A DNA stretch of 64,000 nt, from positions 179,669 to 243,668 of the forward strand of contig DBBX01000019.1 of the NCBI GenBank assembly GCA_002292815.1, read 5' to 3'. The first letter of the stretch is position 1. Each line of letters starts with the position of its first letter. The notes beneath the pieces were generated by a model, which searched no databases, was not told where the DNA came from, and saw only the letters and a list, made by a program, of their open reading frames with translations. The translations under genes and the position numbers were made by a program. Positions 15,996 to 25,305 of the stretch are shown here, one piece after another. The stretch is from Thiotrichaceae bacterium UBA973. Its GTDB lineage: Bacteria; Pseudomonadota; Gammaproteobacteria; Eutrophobiales; Eutrophobiaceae.

Positions 15996-17402
15996 TCAGA
16001 GAACTTCGCTGGCAAAATCAGCCAAACGGGAACGTTCGCCGCGCATCAAGGTTATATGACCGCTGTGTTCCCAGTTCTTAAATCGATCTACAACATAGGT
16101 CAGCCCTGAGGTTGTTTCGGTGAGATAAGGCGTGTCAATTTGTGAAATATTTCCAAGGACAATTAATTTACTGTCGGGGCCGGCGCGGGTTATCAGTGTT
16201 TTCATTTGCTTAGCTGTCAGGTTCTGAGCCTCATCTACAATAATAAAGCGATTCAGAAAGGTACGCCCGCGCATAAAGTTGAGTGAACGGATCTTAATAC
16301 GCTTGTTTAATATATCTGCGGTAGCGGCACGTTCCCATTCGCCACTTTCATCCGAGCTTGTTAAAACTTCGAGGTTATCCAGTAATGCACCCATCCACGG
16401 TGCCATCTTTTCCTCTTCGGTACCTGGTAAGAAGCCGATATCTTCCCCGACCGGGATAGTCACGCGGGTTATGATGATGTCGCGATAGAGTTTCTTTTCC
16501 ATAACCTGATCCAGGCCGGCGGCGAGTGTGAGCAATGTTTTGCCGGTACCAGCAGCACCTAGAATAGTCACCATATCGATATCGGGATCCATTAACAGGT
16601 TTAAGGCAAAGTTCTGTTCTCGGTTGCGGGCATTTACGCCCCACACAGCATGATTGTCTTTTTTATAATCAATGGCATGGACTAATGTGGTTTTATCTTT
16701 GTCTGTCTTTTTAACCAGTGCCTCGAAGCCTGAGCCTTCTTCAGAGTAGAGGCTTTGATGCGGATAACATTCTTCAAGTGGCTGACCCTTTATTTCATAT
16801 AAGGTGCGCATATCTTCTTGCCATGATGTCAGTGCTTCAGATTTTGTATCCCAAAAGCCGGCAGGTAACTCATTAATGCCGGTATAAAGTAAATCAGCAT
16901 CATCCAGCACTTGATCGCTGGTGTAGTCTTCAGTCTTGATACCCAGGATATGAGCTTTAATCCGGAGATTGATGTCCTTAGAGATTAACGTAACAACTTT
17001 ATCCTGGTGTTTTTTCTGTAAGGATAACGTTGTTCCTAAAATAGTATTGTCTGCATTTTTGCCAGGCAAAGATTCTGGCAAGCTGTCGGGTAATATCTGT
17101 GTTTGTAAATATAGCCTTCCACAGGGCTCAATGTTTCCATTTAATGTTCTTGCTGAATTGAGTTTCAGGCCGTTATTAATGTCATCAGCCTCGGCATCAT
17201 TAATTATTTCATCAATGAAACGGCTGACTTGACGAACATTTCGGGCAACTTCAGAAACCCCTTTCTTGGCATGGTCAAGCTCTTCCAGCACAACCATAGG
17301 TATAAAAACATCATGTTCTTGAAAACGGAATAGTGAGGCAGGGTCATGCATGAGTACATTTGTATCAAGCACAAAAAGGCGAGAGAGGTTTTTTGATGAC
17401 AT
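15996..17402 (-). CDS. PIN-PhoH ATPase/ribonuclease
   Basis: PhoH2-type protein of 468 residues: an N-terminal PIN nuclease domain (about 1-150; VLDTNVLMHDP with Asp13, VVLEELDHAK with acidic Glu40/Asp43, and a late ISKDINLR acidic site) fused to a PhoH ATPase domain (Walker A GAAGTGKT at 282-289, GFLPGTEEEKM, Walker B FIIVDEAQN at 386-394, and RAGPDSKLIVLGN). Relatives unwind and cleave RNA. It is not the short ybeZ-type PhoH. It is 20 bp after bcp in the same direction, possibly cotranscribed. Confidence 0.92.
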   Translation of the reverse strand: MSSKNLSRLFVLDTNVLMHDPASLFRFQEHDVFIPMVVLEELDHAKKGVSEVARNVRQVSRFIDEIINDAEADDINNGLKLNSARTLNGNIEPCGRLYLQTQILPDSLPESLPGKNADNTILGTTLSLQKKHQDKVVTLISKDINLRIKAHILGIKTEDYTSDQVLDDADLLYTGINELPAGFWDTKSEALTSWQEDMRTLYEIKGQPLEECYPHQSLYSEEGSGFEALVKKTDKDKTTLVHAIDYKKDNHAVWGVNARNREQNFALNLLMDPDIDMVTILGAAGTGKTLLTLAAGLDQVMEKKLYRDIIITRVTIPVGEDIGFLPGTEEEKMAPWMGALLDNLEVLTSSDESGEWERAATADILNKRIKIRSLNFMRGRTFLNRFIIVDEAQNLTAKQMKTLITRAGPDSKLIVLGNISQIDTPYLTETTSGLTYVVDRFKNWEHSGHITLMRGERSRLADFASEVL

Positions 17403-17422
17403 AATAAGTAGTTAAGATTAAA

Positions 17423-17890
17423 TCAAAGTTCTTTTAAGGCTTCTAAAACCTCATTAACATGTTCCTTTACTTTTACCTTGCGCCATTCCTTGCGCAACAT
17501 TCCTTTTTCGTCGATCAAGAAAGTTGAGCGTTCAATGCCCATATGTTTTTTTCCGTACATATTTTTTTCTTTGATGACATCGAATAGATTGCAAAGTGTT
17601 TCATCTTCATCAGATAACAAATCGAATGGGAAGCACTGTTTCTCTTTAAATTTTTCGTGTGAAGACATCTTATCCCGCGAGACACCGAGAATGATGGTGT
17701 TGCGAGAGCTGAATTTACGAATGTTATCGCGAAAGTCTTGTCCTTCAAGGGTGCATCCCGGAGTACTGTCTTTAGGGTAAAAATACAAAATAATGTTTTT
17801 ACCTTTTAGTGCAGAGAGTTTGATAGTTTGATCGCCGGTTGCCGGCAGGGTGAATGCGGGAACTTTTTTCCCAATACTGACTTTGCTCAT
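17423..17890 (-). CDS. bcp: Thiol peroxidase Bcp (peroxiredoxin Q)
   Basis: Thioredoxin-fold peroxidase that reduces hydrogen and organic peroxides. From ATG at 17890 (155 residues) the active-site motif is YFYPKDSTPGCTLEG with peroxidatic Cys46. The position five residues later, where E. coli Bcp has its resolving Cys, is Gln51. Thus this is either a 1-Cys enzyme or uses another cysteine (Cys in KEKQCFPFD or ETLCNLF). A GTG 18 bp upstream is a poorer start. The gene lies between an ACT-domain regulator and the PhoH-type gene, all on the minus strand. Confidence 0.92.
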   Translation of the reverse strand: MSKVSIGKKVPAFTLPATGDQTIKLSALKGKNIILYFYPKDSTPGCTLEGQDFRDNIRKFSSRNTIILGVSRDKMSSHEKFKEKQCFPFDLLSDEDETLCNLFDVIKEKNMYGKKHMGIERSTFLIDEKGMLRKEWRKVKVKEHVNEVLEALKEL

Positions 17891-17938
17891 AATTAAATTG
17901 TTACCCACTTATTTAATAATTTATTTTTAGAAGAACCC

Positions 17939-18466
17939 TTATTTTACAGGTTCCATTATGGCATCAAGATTAAGACGATCACAGAATTCAATGAAATCAC
18001 CACGAATAGATGCGATAGACGAATCCGACGGGATATTGACCATCATATGCAAAGAAAACATCTTGGCTCCTGTCATTGATGCTTCATAGGTATTTGATGC
18101 CATTTCATGAATAATTAGATTGTTGCTCGACATGAAATCGGTGATATCAAATATGATGCCGGATTGGTCTAGACCGACAACATCAACTGCATAGGGCATG
18201 GAATCACCCTGTAATTTGTCTACAGTGGTTCGATTCGTGAGGATCTTGATTTGGTGCTCCTGCGCGAGAATCCGAAGCATATCTTCAATTTTAGCAATGG
18301 CATCCCAGGATCCGTTCAGGAAAAGCATCAAGGAAAGTTCGTGTCCGAGGACTTTAAATCGGCTGTCGACGATATTACAGCCGCTGGATTTAGACAGTTT
18401 AGAGAATTTACGTATGATTTCACTGGAGTTTTCGACCAGAGCGCTGACGACGAGATAGTTTTGCAT
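17939..18466 (-). CDS. gcvR: ACT-domain regulator, GcvR-type
   Basis: Two-ACT-domain protein of 175 residues resembling the glycine cleavage system repressor GcvR. First ACT about residues 5-80 (LVVSALVENSSEIIRKFSKL, NIVDSRFKVLGHELSLMLFL), second about 92-170 (AVDVVGLDQSGIIFDITDFM, NNLIIHEMASNTYEASMTG). No DNA-binding domain is present, as in GcvR, which acts by binding GcvA. It is divergent from dapA and adjacent to bcp; the gcvR-bcp order is common in gammaproteobacteria, which supports the call. No gcv genes are in the window. Confidence 0.83.
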   Translation of the reverse strand: MQNYLVVSALVENSSEIIRKFSKLSKSSGCNIVDSRFKVLGHELSLMLFLNGSWDAIAKIEDMLRILAQEHQIKILTNRTTVDKLQGDSMPYAVDVVGLDQSGIIFDITDFMSSNNLIIHEMASNTYEASMTGAKMFSLHMMVNIPSDSSIASIRGDFIEFCDRLNLDAIMEPVK

Positions 18467-18636
18467 GTTAGACTTGGAAGATGATTGTGGTTGTTACTGT
18501 GTTAATGGCCTGATATTAATGTCATTATTGTTATCCAACTGCTATGCAAATTATATAAAGATTAATGTCCTTGTCATAGGGTTGCTTCTTTAAGTACCAT
18601 ACACGTTTTTGTCAATTACTCATAATAACTATTCAT

Positions 18637-19524
18637 ATGTTTACTGGAAGCATGGTCGCCATTGTCACCCCAATGCAAGCAGGGGTGCACCCAGATACAG
18701 CAGTTGATAGTCAGGCATTGGAAAATCTGCTCGAATTTCATATTGAGCAGGGTACTGATGCGATTGTTGCTGTGGGCACGACGGGAGAATCTGCCACGCT
18801 CACAGAAAAAGAGCATTGTGCTGTGATCAAGCAGATGGTCAATATTGTTGATGGTCGAATCCCGGTGATTGCAGGTACTGGTGCTAATTCAACGATTGAA
18901 GCGATTTCATTAACGAAATGCGCTAAAGATGTTGGTGCAGATGCGTGCCTATTGGTCACGCCGTACTATAACAAACCGACTCAGGAAGGCTTGTATCTGC
19001 ATTATAAGGCAATCGCTGAGGCTGTTGATATTCCACAAATTCTCTATAATGTGCCCGGCAGAACAGCGTGCGACATGTTGCCTGAGACGATTGTTCGTTT
19101 AGCTTCGGTAAAAAATATTATAGGTGTTAAAGAAGCGACTGCGGACCTGAGCAGGGTTAAACAGATCCGTGATGGTGCTGGCGCAAATTTTCTCCTGTTA
19201 ACAGGGGACGATGAAACGACCAAAGATTTTATCCTTGAAGGCGGCGACGGAGTGATTTCGGTAACCGCAAATGTTGCGCCCAAGGCGATGCACGAGATGT
19301 GTGAATTGGCGTTGAGTGGTGATATCGAAGCTGCAACGAAAATTGACAATATGCTTAACGGTCTTCATAAAGAATTATTTATTGAATCAAATCCAATACC
19401 TGTGAAATGGGCTTTGCATAAATTAGGTTTTATTCAAGCAGGTATAAGACTGCCAATGACCTGGATGTCTAAATCAGCGGAACCCAAATTACTTGACGCC
19501 ATGAAACAGGCAGGAGTTATATAA
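18637..19524 (+). CDS. dapA: 4-hydroxy-tetrahydrodipicolinate synthase
   Basis: First dedicated step of lysine and diaminopimelate synthesis: condenses pyruvate with aspartate semialdehyde. The 295-residue class I aldolase barrel has GTTGESATL (47-55), LLVTPYYNKPTQEGLY, catalytic Tyr137 in LYNVPGRT, Schiff-base Lys165 in GVKEAT, and LLTGDD. Length and motifs match the family fully. It is 7 bp upstream of bamC, the same dapA-bamC pairing as in E. coli and many relatives. Confidence 0.97.
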   Translation: MFTGSMVAIVTPMQAGVHPDTAVDSQALENLLEFHIEQGTDAIVAVGTTGESATLTEKEHCAVIKQMVNIVDGRIPVIAGTGANSTIEAISLTKCAKDVGADACLLVTPYYNKPTQEGLYLHYKAIAEAVDIPQILYNVPGRTACDMLPETIVRLASVKNIIGVKEATADLSRVKQIRDGAGANFLLLTGDDETTKDFILEGGDGVISVTANVAPKAMHEMCELALSGDIEAATKIDNMLNGLHKELFIESNPIPVKWALHKLGFIQAGIRLPMTWMSKSAEPKLLDAMKQAGVI

Positions 19525-19531
19525 ACACACA

Positions 19532-20584
19532 ATGATGATTTTACGTAATCTCGTTTTAATACTTAGTTTTATCGTTTTATATGGTTGTTTTAGCTTGGGT
19601 GGTCTGGATGCCGTCTTGCCAGATAAGCGAACCGAGTATCAAAAAAGTAGAGGTATGGCTGCGCTTGAAGTTCCTCCTGATCTGACGGTAACGGAAGGTC
19701 AGTATTCTGCAAAGATTCCGGGAGAGGAGTCGAATTCTCTGAGCGAGTTTGAGCGACAACGATCTCAAAATAAACGGCAGGGTTCTGTACTAGGTTCCGG
19801 TGAAGCAGATGGTGAACAATGGTTAGCCTTAAAAGGCTCATCTATTGATATATGGCCTAAACTACGAGAGTTCTGGAATGAAAACGATTACGCCATTGAA
19901 CTTAATGATGCAGAATTAGGTGTGCTTGAAACAGCCTGGAAAGAAGACGGTGGTAGCAGACACAAATTCAAGATCTTTGCTGAACCGGATGAGTCAGGTG
20001 GTACGATTCTATTTATGTCGAGTGAAAAGCAGGTTATGACCGAGGGTGAATGGCTTGATGTGTTGGTTGATGTACGTCTGGAAAAGAATGTTATACGAAA
20101 GTTAAATCTACATTTTTATGGTAGTGAAGTTCCTGGTGATACAAGCACTGCTAGTAGTTCAAGCAGGAGTACTACCCCAGAACCTGCTGTTGCCTCAAAA
20201 CCAGAAAAAACAACGGCAGAAATACTTAATGTAGGTGATGGAAAAAGTTATCTGATCATTCCACAAGAATTTACGCGCGCTTGGCGTGAAGCACAAATGA
20301 TCTTGGATCGCTCAGGGTATTTGATTGAAGCTAGTGATCAGTCAAAAGGTACTTATGAATTTCGTTATTTTATGGCAGAAGCTGAAAAAGAAGAAAAAGG
20401 AATTTTATCTAAATTAAAATTCTGGGGTGATGATGAGGACGAAGGCACGCCTTATCAGTTAAGCTTAACCGGCGTCGGTGATAGGACAGAAGTCATCGTC
20501 ATGAATAAAGATGGTGAATGGTCAACCGGGGCAGATGCTAACGCTATTCTTGAGAGGTTAAAAGAAAATTATAATAAATTATAG
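19532..20584 (+). CDS. bamC: Outer membrane assembly lipoprotein BamC
   Basis: Lipoprotein of the BAM complex that inserts beta-barrel proteins. A lipoprotein signal peptide ends at the lipobox LYGC (Cys19). The unstructured N-terminal BamD-binding stretch follows (LPDKRTEYQKSRGMAALEVP), then two helix-grip domains: about 85-185 (LKGSSIDIWPKLREFWNEN, LGVLETAWKED) and about 230-345 (LIIPQEFTRAWREAQMILDR, GTYEFRYFM). The linker is Ser/Thr/Pro rich. 350 residues is normal. It is coupled to dapA and followed by a noncoding gap before the porins. Confidence 0.92.
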   Translation: MMILRNLVLILSFIVLYGCFSLGGLDAVLPDKRTEYQKSRGMAALEVPPDLTVTEGQYSAKIPGEESNSLSEFERQRSQNKRQGSVLGSGEADGEQWLALKGSSIDIWPKLREFWNENDYAIELNDAELGVLETAWKEDGGSRHKFKIFAEPDESGGTILFMSSEKQVMTEGEWLDVLVDVRLEKNVIRKLNLHFYGSEVPGDTSTASSSSRSTTPEPAVASKPEKTTAEILNVGDGKSYLIIPQEFTRAWREAQMILDRSGYLIEASDQSKGTYEFRYFMAEAEKEEKGILSKLKFWGDDEDEGTPYQLSLTGVGDRTEVIVMNKDGEWSTGADANAILERLKENYNKL

Positions 20585-20783
20585 TCGTAGCTTGATACTG
20601 CATTATTATTTTTAAACTTTATTTTAAAGATAGTTGTATAGTTAAGTCTAAATAAATATTAGCTTGCCTGACTTGATTTTTGGAAAGCTTATTATATTGA
20701 GACTAGAAGAGATTGATGTAAATATATTAGCGAATCGCTTACTAAGTTGTGGGGGAAGCAAACTAATAAAAAAGGGCAAGGAT

Positions 20784-21944
20784 ATGTTCAAGTTGCAACA
20801 TAATTTCCTGAGTGCTAAGCACGTTCAAAAAATCACCAAATTTATATTTCTAAGTTTAATTTCATTAGCCTCCATGCCAGTCATGAGTGGCGTCAAGTTT
20901 GAGCACAGTGACACCGTTTGGCTAAGTATCGGTGGCGGTGCTCGTATGCAGCTAGATTCGAGAAAAAGTGACTTCGATAATAATTCAGATATTTCATTCG
21001 ATAGCATACGTGTCTATATCGCAGCGCAACTGCATAAATATCTTAAGTTTAGTATCAACACCGACAAACAGAATCACGACTCAACTGACCTTATTGATGC
21101 GATGGTCCGTTTTGAAATAAATTCCTACTTCAATCTTTGGTTGGGGCGCCTAGTCGTACCAGGTAATCGTATTGGTATGAGTGGACCGTTCTATGGAATG
21201 AATTGGAGCCAGTATAGACAACCTCTATACCCAACTGAATTAGGCGGTGCTGCGGGTAGCTTAGGACGTGGTGAAGGTGGTGTGTTTTGGGGGACAGCGG
21301 GAAAATTTCATTATGCACTAGGCATTGTTGATGGTTTGAAGGGATTCAGTAATCAATCCAACGATAAACTATATGCTGCTCGATTAACTTATAATTTTCT
21401 AAATGTAGAATCTAACTTTGGTTATTACACCAGTTCTACATACTTTGGTGAACAGGGTGATTTGTTTACTGTTGCGCTAACATTACAAAATCAAGATGGC
21501 GGTAGTGGTAGCGCTATCGAGCAAGGTGACTTTTTTGGTTATTCCATTGACCTATTATCCGAGACCGTTCTTCCCGGTATAGGTGTTATCACTCTTGAGG
21601 CAGAATACAAAGATTTTGATGCAGACTATAGTAGCGCATCAACTCCCACCGCTGGTTCAGCGGATTGTTTTTGTTTGTTTGATGGAAATTCAGTCTTCGC
21701 TACATTAAGTTACTTATACCCGAATAAAATTGGTTTCGGTAAGTTTCAGCCTTATATTCGATACGTTGAAAATGATCCGACTGGTGCCCCTTCAAGTGAT
21801 TCTGTCGAGTTTGGTTCGAACTATATTATTTCAGGCCATAAAGCTAAACTGAATCTGAGTTATGTCAGTGGTGATACCAATGCGAGTGGTTATGCCGGCA
21901 GGGATGTTGATAAAGTCACATTTGGTATTCAGTTGCAATATTAA
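20784..21944 (+). CDS. Phosphate-selective-type porin, copy 1
   Basis: Probable 16-stranded outer-membrane porin of the OprO/OprP type, 386 residues from ATG 20784. The signal peptide is FIFLSLISLASMPVMSG with cleavage before VKFEHSD. Landmarks are ARMQLDSRKSDFDNN, HKYLKFSINTDKQN, NLWLGRLVVPGNRIG, MNWSQYRQPLYP, GEGGVFWGTAGKFHYALG, and a C-terminal strand ending VTFGIQLQY with a terminal aromatic residue, as expected for BAM-inserted barrels. Two cysteines in SADCFCLFDG are notable for a porin. An upstream in-frame start would add 40 residues without signal-peptide character. A close paralogue follows; the substrate is unknown. Confidence 0.82.
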   Translation: MFKLQHNFLSAKHVQKITKFIFLSLISLASMPVMSGVKFEHSDTVWLSIGGGARMQLDSRKSDFDNNSDISFDSIRVYIAAQLHKYLKFSINTDKQNHDSTDLIDAMVRFEINSYFNLWLGRLVVPGNRIGMSGPFYGMNWSQYRQPLYPTELGGAAGSLGRGEGGVFWGTAGKFHYALGIVDGLKGFSNQSNDKLYAARLTYNFLNVESNFGYYTSSTYFGEQGDLFTVALTLQNQDGGSGSAIEQGDFFGYSIDLLSETVLPGIGVITLEAEYKDFDADYSSASTPTAGSADCFCLFDGNSVFATLSYLYPNKIGFGKFQPYIRYVENDPTGAPSSDSVEFGSNYIISGHKAKLNLSYVSGDTNASGYAGRDVDKVTFGIQLQY

Positions 21945-21992
21945 GTTGTAAATCTAGACACGTGACCGACTAAAAAAACATAAGGACAACTA

Positions 21993-23150
21993 GTGATTGA
22001 AGTACAACAGTTTAGTACAGGCAATCTCGCTCGGCGAACCATATGTCTTTTAATCGCTAGTCTTTCATTTACTTTTACTACGTCAGTAATTGCCGGCGTT
22101 AAATTCGAACATAGTGATACCTTATGGCTGACAGCAGGCACAGGTATTCGCATGCAACTTGATTCCAGAAAAAGTGACTTCGATAATAATTCAGATCTTT
22201 CTTTTGATAGCATTCGTTTTTATTTTGAAGCGCAGGTGCATAAGTATCTAAAGTTTTATGTGAATACCGATAAGCAGAATCATCAATCAACATTTCTAAT
22301 GGATGCCCTGGCAAGGTTTGAGTTTAACCCTGGTATCAATATATGGATTGGACGAACATTAGTACCGGCAGATCGTATTGATAAGAATGGTCCATTCTAT
22401 TCCCTCAACTGGAATCAATATCGACAGCCACTATTTCCCTCGGGCTACGGTGCCGAAGCCGGCACACTAGGTCGAAGTGAAGGCGGTGTATTTTGGGGCA
22501 CGACTGGCAGAGTGCATTATGCATTAGGTATATTTGATGGCTTGAAAGGTCTTAGTAATCAAGATAATCATTTACTGTACAGTGCTCGTATTTCTTACAG
22601 TTTTTTAGATATAGAATCAAACCCGGTCTATTACTCAAGTTCTAATTATTTTGGCGAGCAAGGCGATCTTTTAACACTCGCGTTCTCATTTCAACAGCAA
22701 TCTGGCGGTACGGGTAGTTCAATTCAGCAGGGCGATTTTTTTGGTTATACATTTGATGTCTTATCAGAGACCGTTTTGGATGACGGTGGCGTTTTTACTA
22801 TCGAAGCAGAATATAAAAAATTTCATTCAGACTTTACACTTGCTACACCACCCACAGCGGGTTTAGATGGTTGCTTCTGTTTATTTGATGGCCATTCAGT
22901 TTTTGCTACGCTAGCTTACTTGTTTCCTAAAGTGATCGGTTGGGGGAAGTTTCAACCTTATTTTAGGTATGTAGAAAACAATCCTAGTGATGCCCGAACG
23001 AGTGACTCTGTTGAGTTCGGCACAAACTACGTGATCTCGGGCAATAATGCGAAATTAAATTTTAACTTTATCAGCGGTGATAACAACGCTAGCGGTTATG
23101 CTGGTAGAGATGTCGACATGTTTACTTTCGGTGTGCAGCTACAATACTAA
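21993..23150 (+). CDS. Phosphate-selective-type porin, copy 2
   Basis: Tandem paralogue of the preceding porin, 385 residues, about two-thirds identical by eye. Same landmarks: IRMQLDSRKSDFDNNSDLSF, HKYLKFYVNTDKQN, INIWIGRTLVPADRID, LNWNQYRQPLFP, EGGVFWGTTGRVHYALG, the CFCLFDG pair, and FTFGVQLQY at the C-terminus. GTG start at 21993 with AAGGA 6 bp upstream; signal peptide cleavage near VIAGVKF. A 30-base identical DNA stretch is shared with copy 1. It ends only 10 bp from the convergent GMC oxidoreductase gene. Different surface loops suggest altered specificity; the substrate is not known. Confidence 0.82.
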   Translation: MIEVQQFSTGNLARRTICLLIASLSFTFTTSVIAGVKFEHSDTLWLTAGTGIRMQLDSRKSDFDNNSDLSFDSIRFYFEAQVHKYLKFYVNTDKQNHQSTFLMDALARFEFNPGINIWIGRTLVPADRIDKNGPFYSLNWNQYRQPLFPSGYGAEAGTLGRSEGGVFWGTTGRVHYALGIFDGLKGLSNQDNHLLYSARISYSFLDIESNPVYYSSSNYFGEQGDLLTLAFSFQQQSGGTGSSIQQGDFFGYTFDVLSETVLDDGGVFTIEAEYKKFHSDFTLATPPTAGLDGCFCLFDGHSVFATLAYLFPKVIGWGKFQPYFRYVENNPSDARTSDSVEFGTNYVISGNNAKLNFNFISGDNNASGYAGRDVDMFTFGVQLQY

Positions 23151-23160
23151 TGTAAATATT

Positions 23161-24729
23161 TTAAATGTTTTTCTTGCCCATTTGTTCAGCAATATAGTCT
23201 GCTTGTCTAATTGCAAGCGTGACAATTGTTAAAGTAGGGTTTTCTGCTGCGCCAGTTGTAAATTGGCTGCCGTCCGATATAAACAGATTTTTAATATCGT
23301 GCGTTTGACCAAAACCATTACAGACGCCATCACCCGCTTTCGTACTCATGCGATTCGTACCCAGGTTGTGGGTTGATGGGTAGGGTGGTGTTTCCCAAAC
23401 TGTTTTTGCGCCGGCTGCTTCGTACACCATCGTGCCTTGTTTATAAGCATGATTACGCATAGCGATATCATTTTTATGATCATCGAAATGAACATTAGGG
23501 ATAGGTTGTCCATGTTGATCTTTTTCTGACGCATGTAATGTCACGCGATTCTTTTCTTGCGGCATATCTTCACCAACAATCCACATGCCCGCCATGTGAT
23601 CATAATCTTCTAAAGCATCACTAAACTTTTTCCCCGAAGCACCAGGGTCTAAAAACGCAGCCATGAACGGTAGACCGAGTGATAATGTTTCCATTTCATA
23701 TCCACCGGCAAAACCTCTACTTGTATCATATCGGTTTTCATCAGCTATGATCCCTGCCATTGTCGTACCACGATACATATATACTGGTTTTTCAAAGGTC
23801 GCGTAGACGGAGCCAGTAGTATGACGCATATAGTTTCTACCAACCTGACCAGAAGAATTTGCTAATCCATCGGGGTATAAAGAACTCGCAGAATTTAATA
23901 ATAAACGCGGAGATTCAATCGAGTTACCAGCGACGCAAACAATGCGTGCTTTTTGTAAGTGCTGATTACCATCCTTATCAGCATACAAAACACCGCTAAC
24001 TTTACCATCTGCATCATGCTTAACTTGTAATACATGTGATTCGGATCTTAATTCTAGATTACCGGTTGCTTCTGCTGCGGGTATCTCGGTATACAAGGTT
24101 GACCATTTAGCACCCGACTTACAGCCTTGAAAACAGAAACCTATCTGCTGACATGCTGCACGACCGTTTCGTGGACGACTGTTGATCGCCATGCGTCCAG
24201 TATGAACTTCTTTATAACCGAGTTTTTTTGCACCAGCATGCATGACCTTGAAGTTATTGTTGCCTGGAAGACCGGGGATACCATTGGTGCGTGTTACCCC
24301 CATCTTGTCTTCAGCCTTTGCATAGTAAGGTTCAAGGTCTTTCAAGGTTAAAGGCCAATCGATTAGATTAGCATCATCTATATTTCCATAATGTGTTTCT
24401 GCTCTGAATTCATGATCCTGAATACGAAGACTAGCACCGGCCCAATGCGTTGTAGTACCACCGACTGTTTTACAGATCCATGCGGGTAGGTTCGGAAAAT
24501 CTTTTGCAACACGCCAATCACCGGAGGTTGTACGTTTGTCTAACCAGGCCAATTGACTAAAGGAAGGCCACTCATCATTGACAAAATCGGCGATGCTATG
24601 ATGTTTACCTGCTTCAAGCAAAATAACTTTAATGCCTTTCTGACAAAGTTCATTCGCAAGGGTACCGCCACCAGCCCCAGATCCAATAATGACTACGGCA
24701 GAGTTATCATTCAAATCAATCTTCGCCAA
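23161..24729 (-). CDS. GMC-family FAD oxidoreductase (gluconate 2-dehydrogenase-like large subunit)
   Basis: FAD enzyme of the glucose-methanol-choline family, 522 residues, closest in pattern to the large subunits of gluconate/fructose dehydrogenases. It has an N-terminal Rossmann motif VVIIGSGAGGGTLANELCQK (about 12-31), KTVGGTTTHWAGASLR, a mid-domain CQQIGFCFQGCKSGAKW, catalytic His in STHNLGTNRMS, and a C-terminal AENPTLTIVTLAIRQADYI FAD-site. It has no export signal of its own and probably rides with the Tat-signal partner encoded 18 bp upstream. TTG start with AAGGAG about 7 bp before it. The substrate (sugar, sterol or alcohol) is unknown. Confidence 0.88.
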   Translation of the reverse strand: MAKIDLNDNSAVVIIGSGAGGGTLANELCQKGIKVILLEAGKHHSIADFVNDEWPSFSQLAWLDKRTTSGDWRVAKDFPNLPAWICKTVGGTTTHWAGASLRIQDHEFRAETHYGNIDDANLIDWPLTLKDLEPYYAKAEDKMGVTRTNGIPGLPGNNNFKVMHAGAKKLGYKEVHTGRMAINSRPRNGRAACQQIGFCFQGCKSGAKWSTLYTEIPAAEATGNLELRSESHVLQVKHDADGKVSGVLYADKDGNQHLQKARIVCVAGNSIESPRLLLNSASSLYPDGLANSSGQVGRNYMRHTTGSVYATFEKPVYMYRGTTMAGIIADENRYDTSRGFAGGYEMETLSLGLPFMAAFLDPGASGKKFSDALEDYDHMAGMWIVGEDMPQEKNRVTLHASEKDQHGQPIPNVHFDDHKNDIAMRNHAYKQGTMVYEAAGAKTVWETPPYPSTHNLGTNRMSTKAGDGVCNGFGQTHDIKNLFISDGSQFTTGAAENPTLTIVTLAIRQADYIAEQMGKKNI

Positions 24730-24747
24730 GATGTTTCTCCTTAAATG

Positions 24748-25305
24748 CTAGTGCGCCTTGGGGCTATCAGCTTCAGGTGGGTTAGGCAGCCAATCCAAAT
24801 CATCAAAGCCGCGATTGATGTAACCACCATGTTCAGCAGAAGACCCTTCGTAACCGAAGTGATCCCAAAGGTCTTTATTATTGTATATACCGGTAACACA
24901 TTTGGATCTAACTTGTTGAAAAAAAGCCGTTGAATCGATCTTTTCCAGAATAGCCCCGCGTTTATCAGCAGAGAGTTCGTTCCAGTTCCCCTGCGCGAGA
25001 TTGTCGAGATTAGCAATGCCAGCTTTGAGTTTATTTGCAGTATCGGCACTTGCAGCTGCATCACTGTCGAGTGCTTTAACGACGACGGCGTAAAACTTAT
25101 CTTCAACCTTGTCATGTGGAAACAATTGGCGTGTCATATTAAGCAGTGTCTTGCTTTCATGTTCGTTTAGCATCGCAAGTTGAGCGGACCAACCAGTAGA
25201 GGGGAAGATAAGAGTGACAGCGCCGGATGATGCAACGACAATACCAGCAAGGCTTTTGCCGCTGTTGCAGAGAAATTCTCTACGATTGAGGTGTTCGTTT
25301 TTCAT
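24748..25305 (-). CDS. Gluconate 2-dehydrogenase subunit 3 family protein, Tat-exported
   Basis: Small subunit paired with GMC dehydrogenases, 185 residues. The N-terminus has a twin-arginine motif NRREFLCNSGK (7-17) and hydrophobic core SLAGIVVASSGAVTLIF, so the folded dimer likely reaches the periplasm by Tat. Conserved family features are LLNMTRQLFPHDKVEDKFYA, a pair of helical repeats and GYEGSSAEHGGYINRGFDDL near the C-terminus. It is first in a two-gene unit with the GMC subunit. The third, multihaem cytochrome c subunit of classical complexes is not here. Confidence 0.88.
   Translation of the reverse strand: MKNEHLNRREFLCNSGKSLAGIVVASSGAVTLIFPSTGWSAQLAMLNEHESKTLLNMTRQLFPHDKVEDKFYAVVVKALDSDAAASADTANKLKAGIANLDNLAQGNWNELSADKRGAILEKIDSTAFFQQVRSKCVTGIYNNKDLWDHFGYEGSSAEHGGYINRGFDDLDWLPNPPEADSPKAH

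Noticed and set aside
20664..20783. Forty-residue N-terminal extension of porin copy 1
   Set aside because: The extension lacks signal-peptide character, while the ATG at 20784 begins a normal export signal like that of copy 2.
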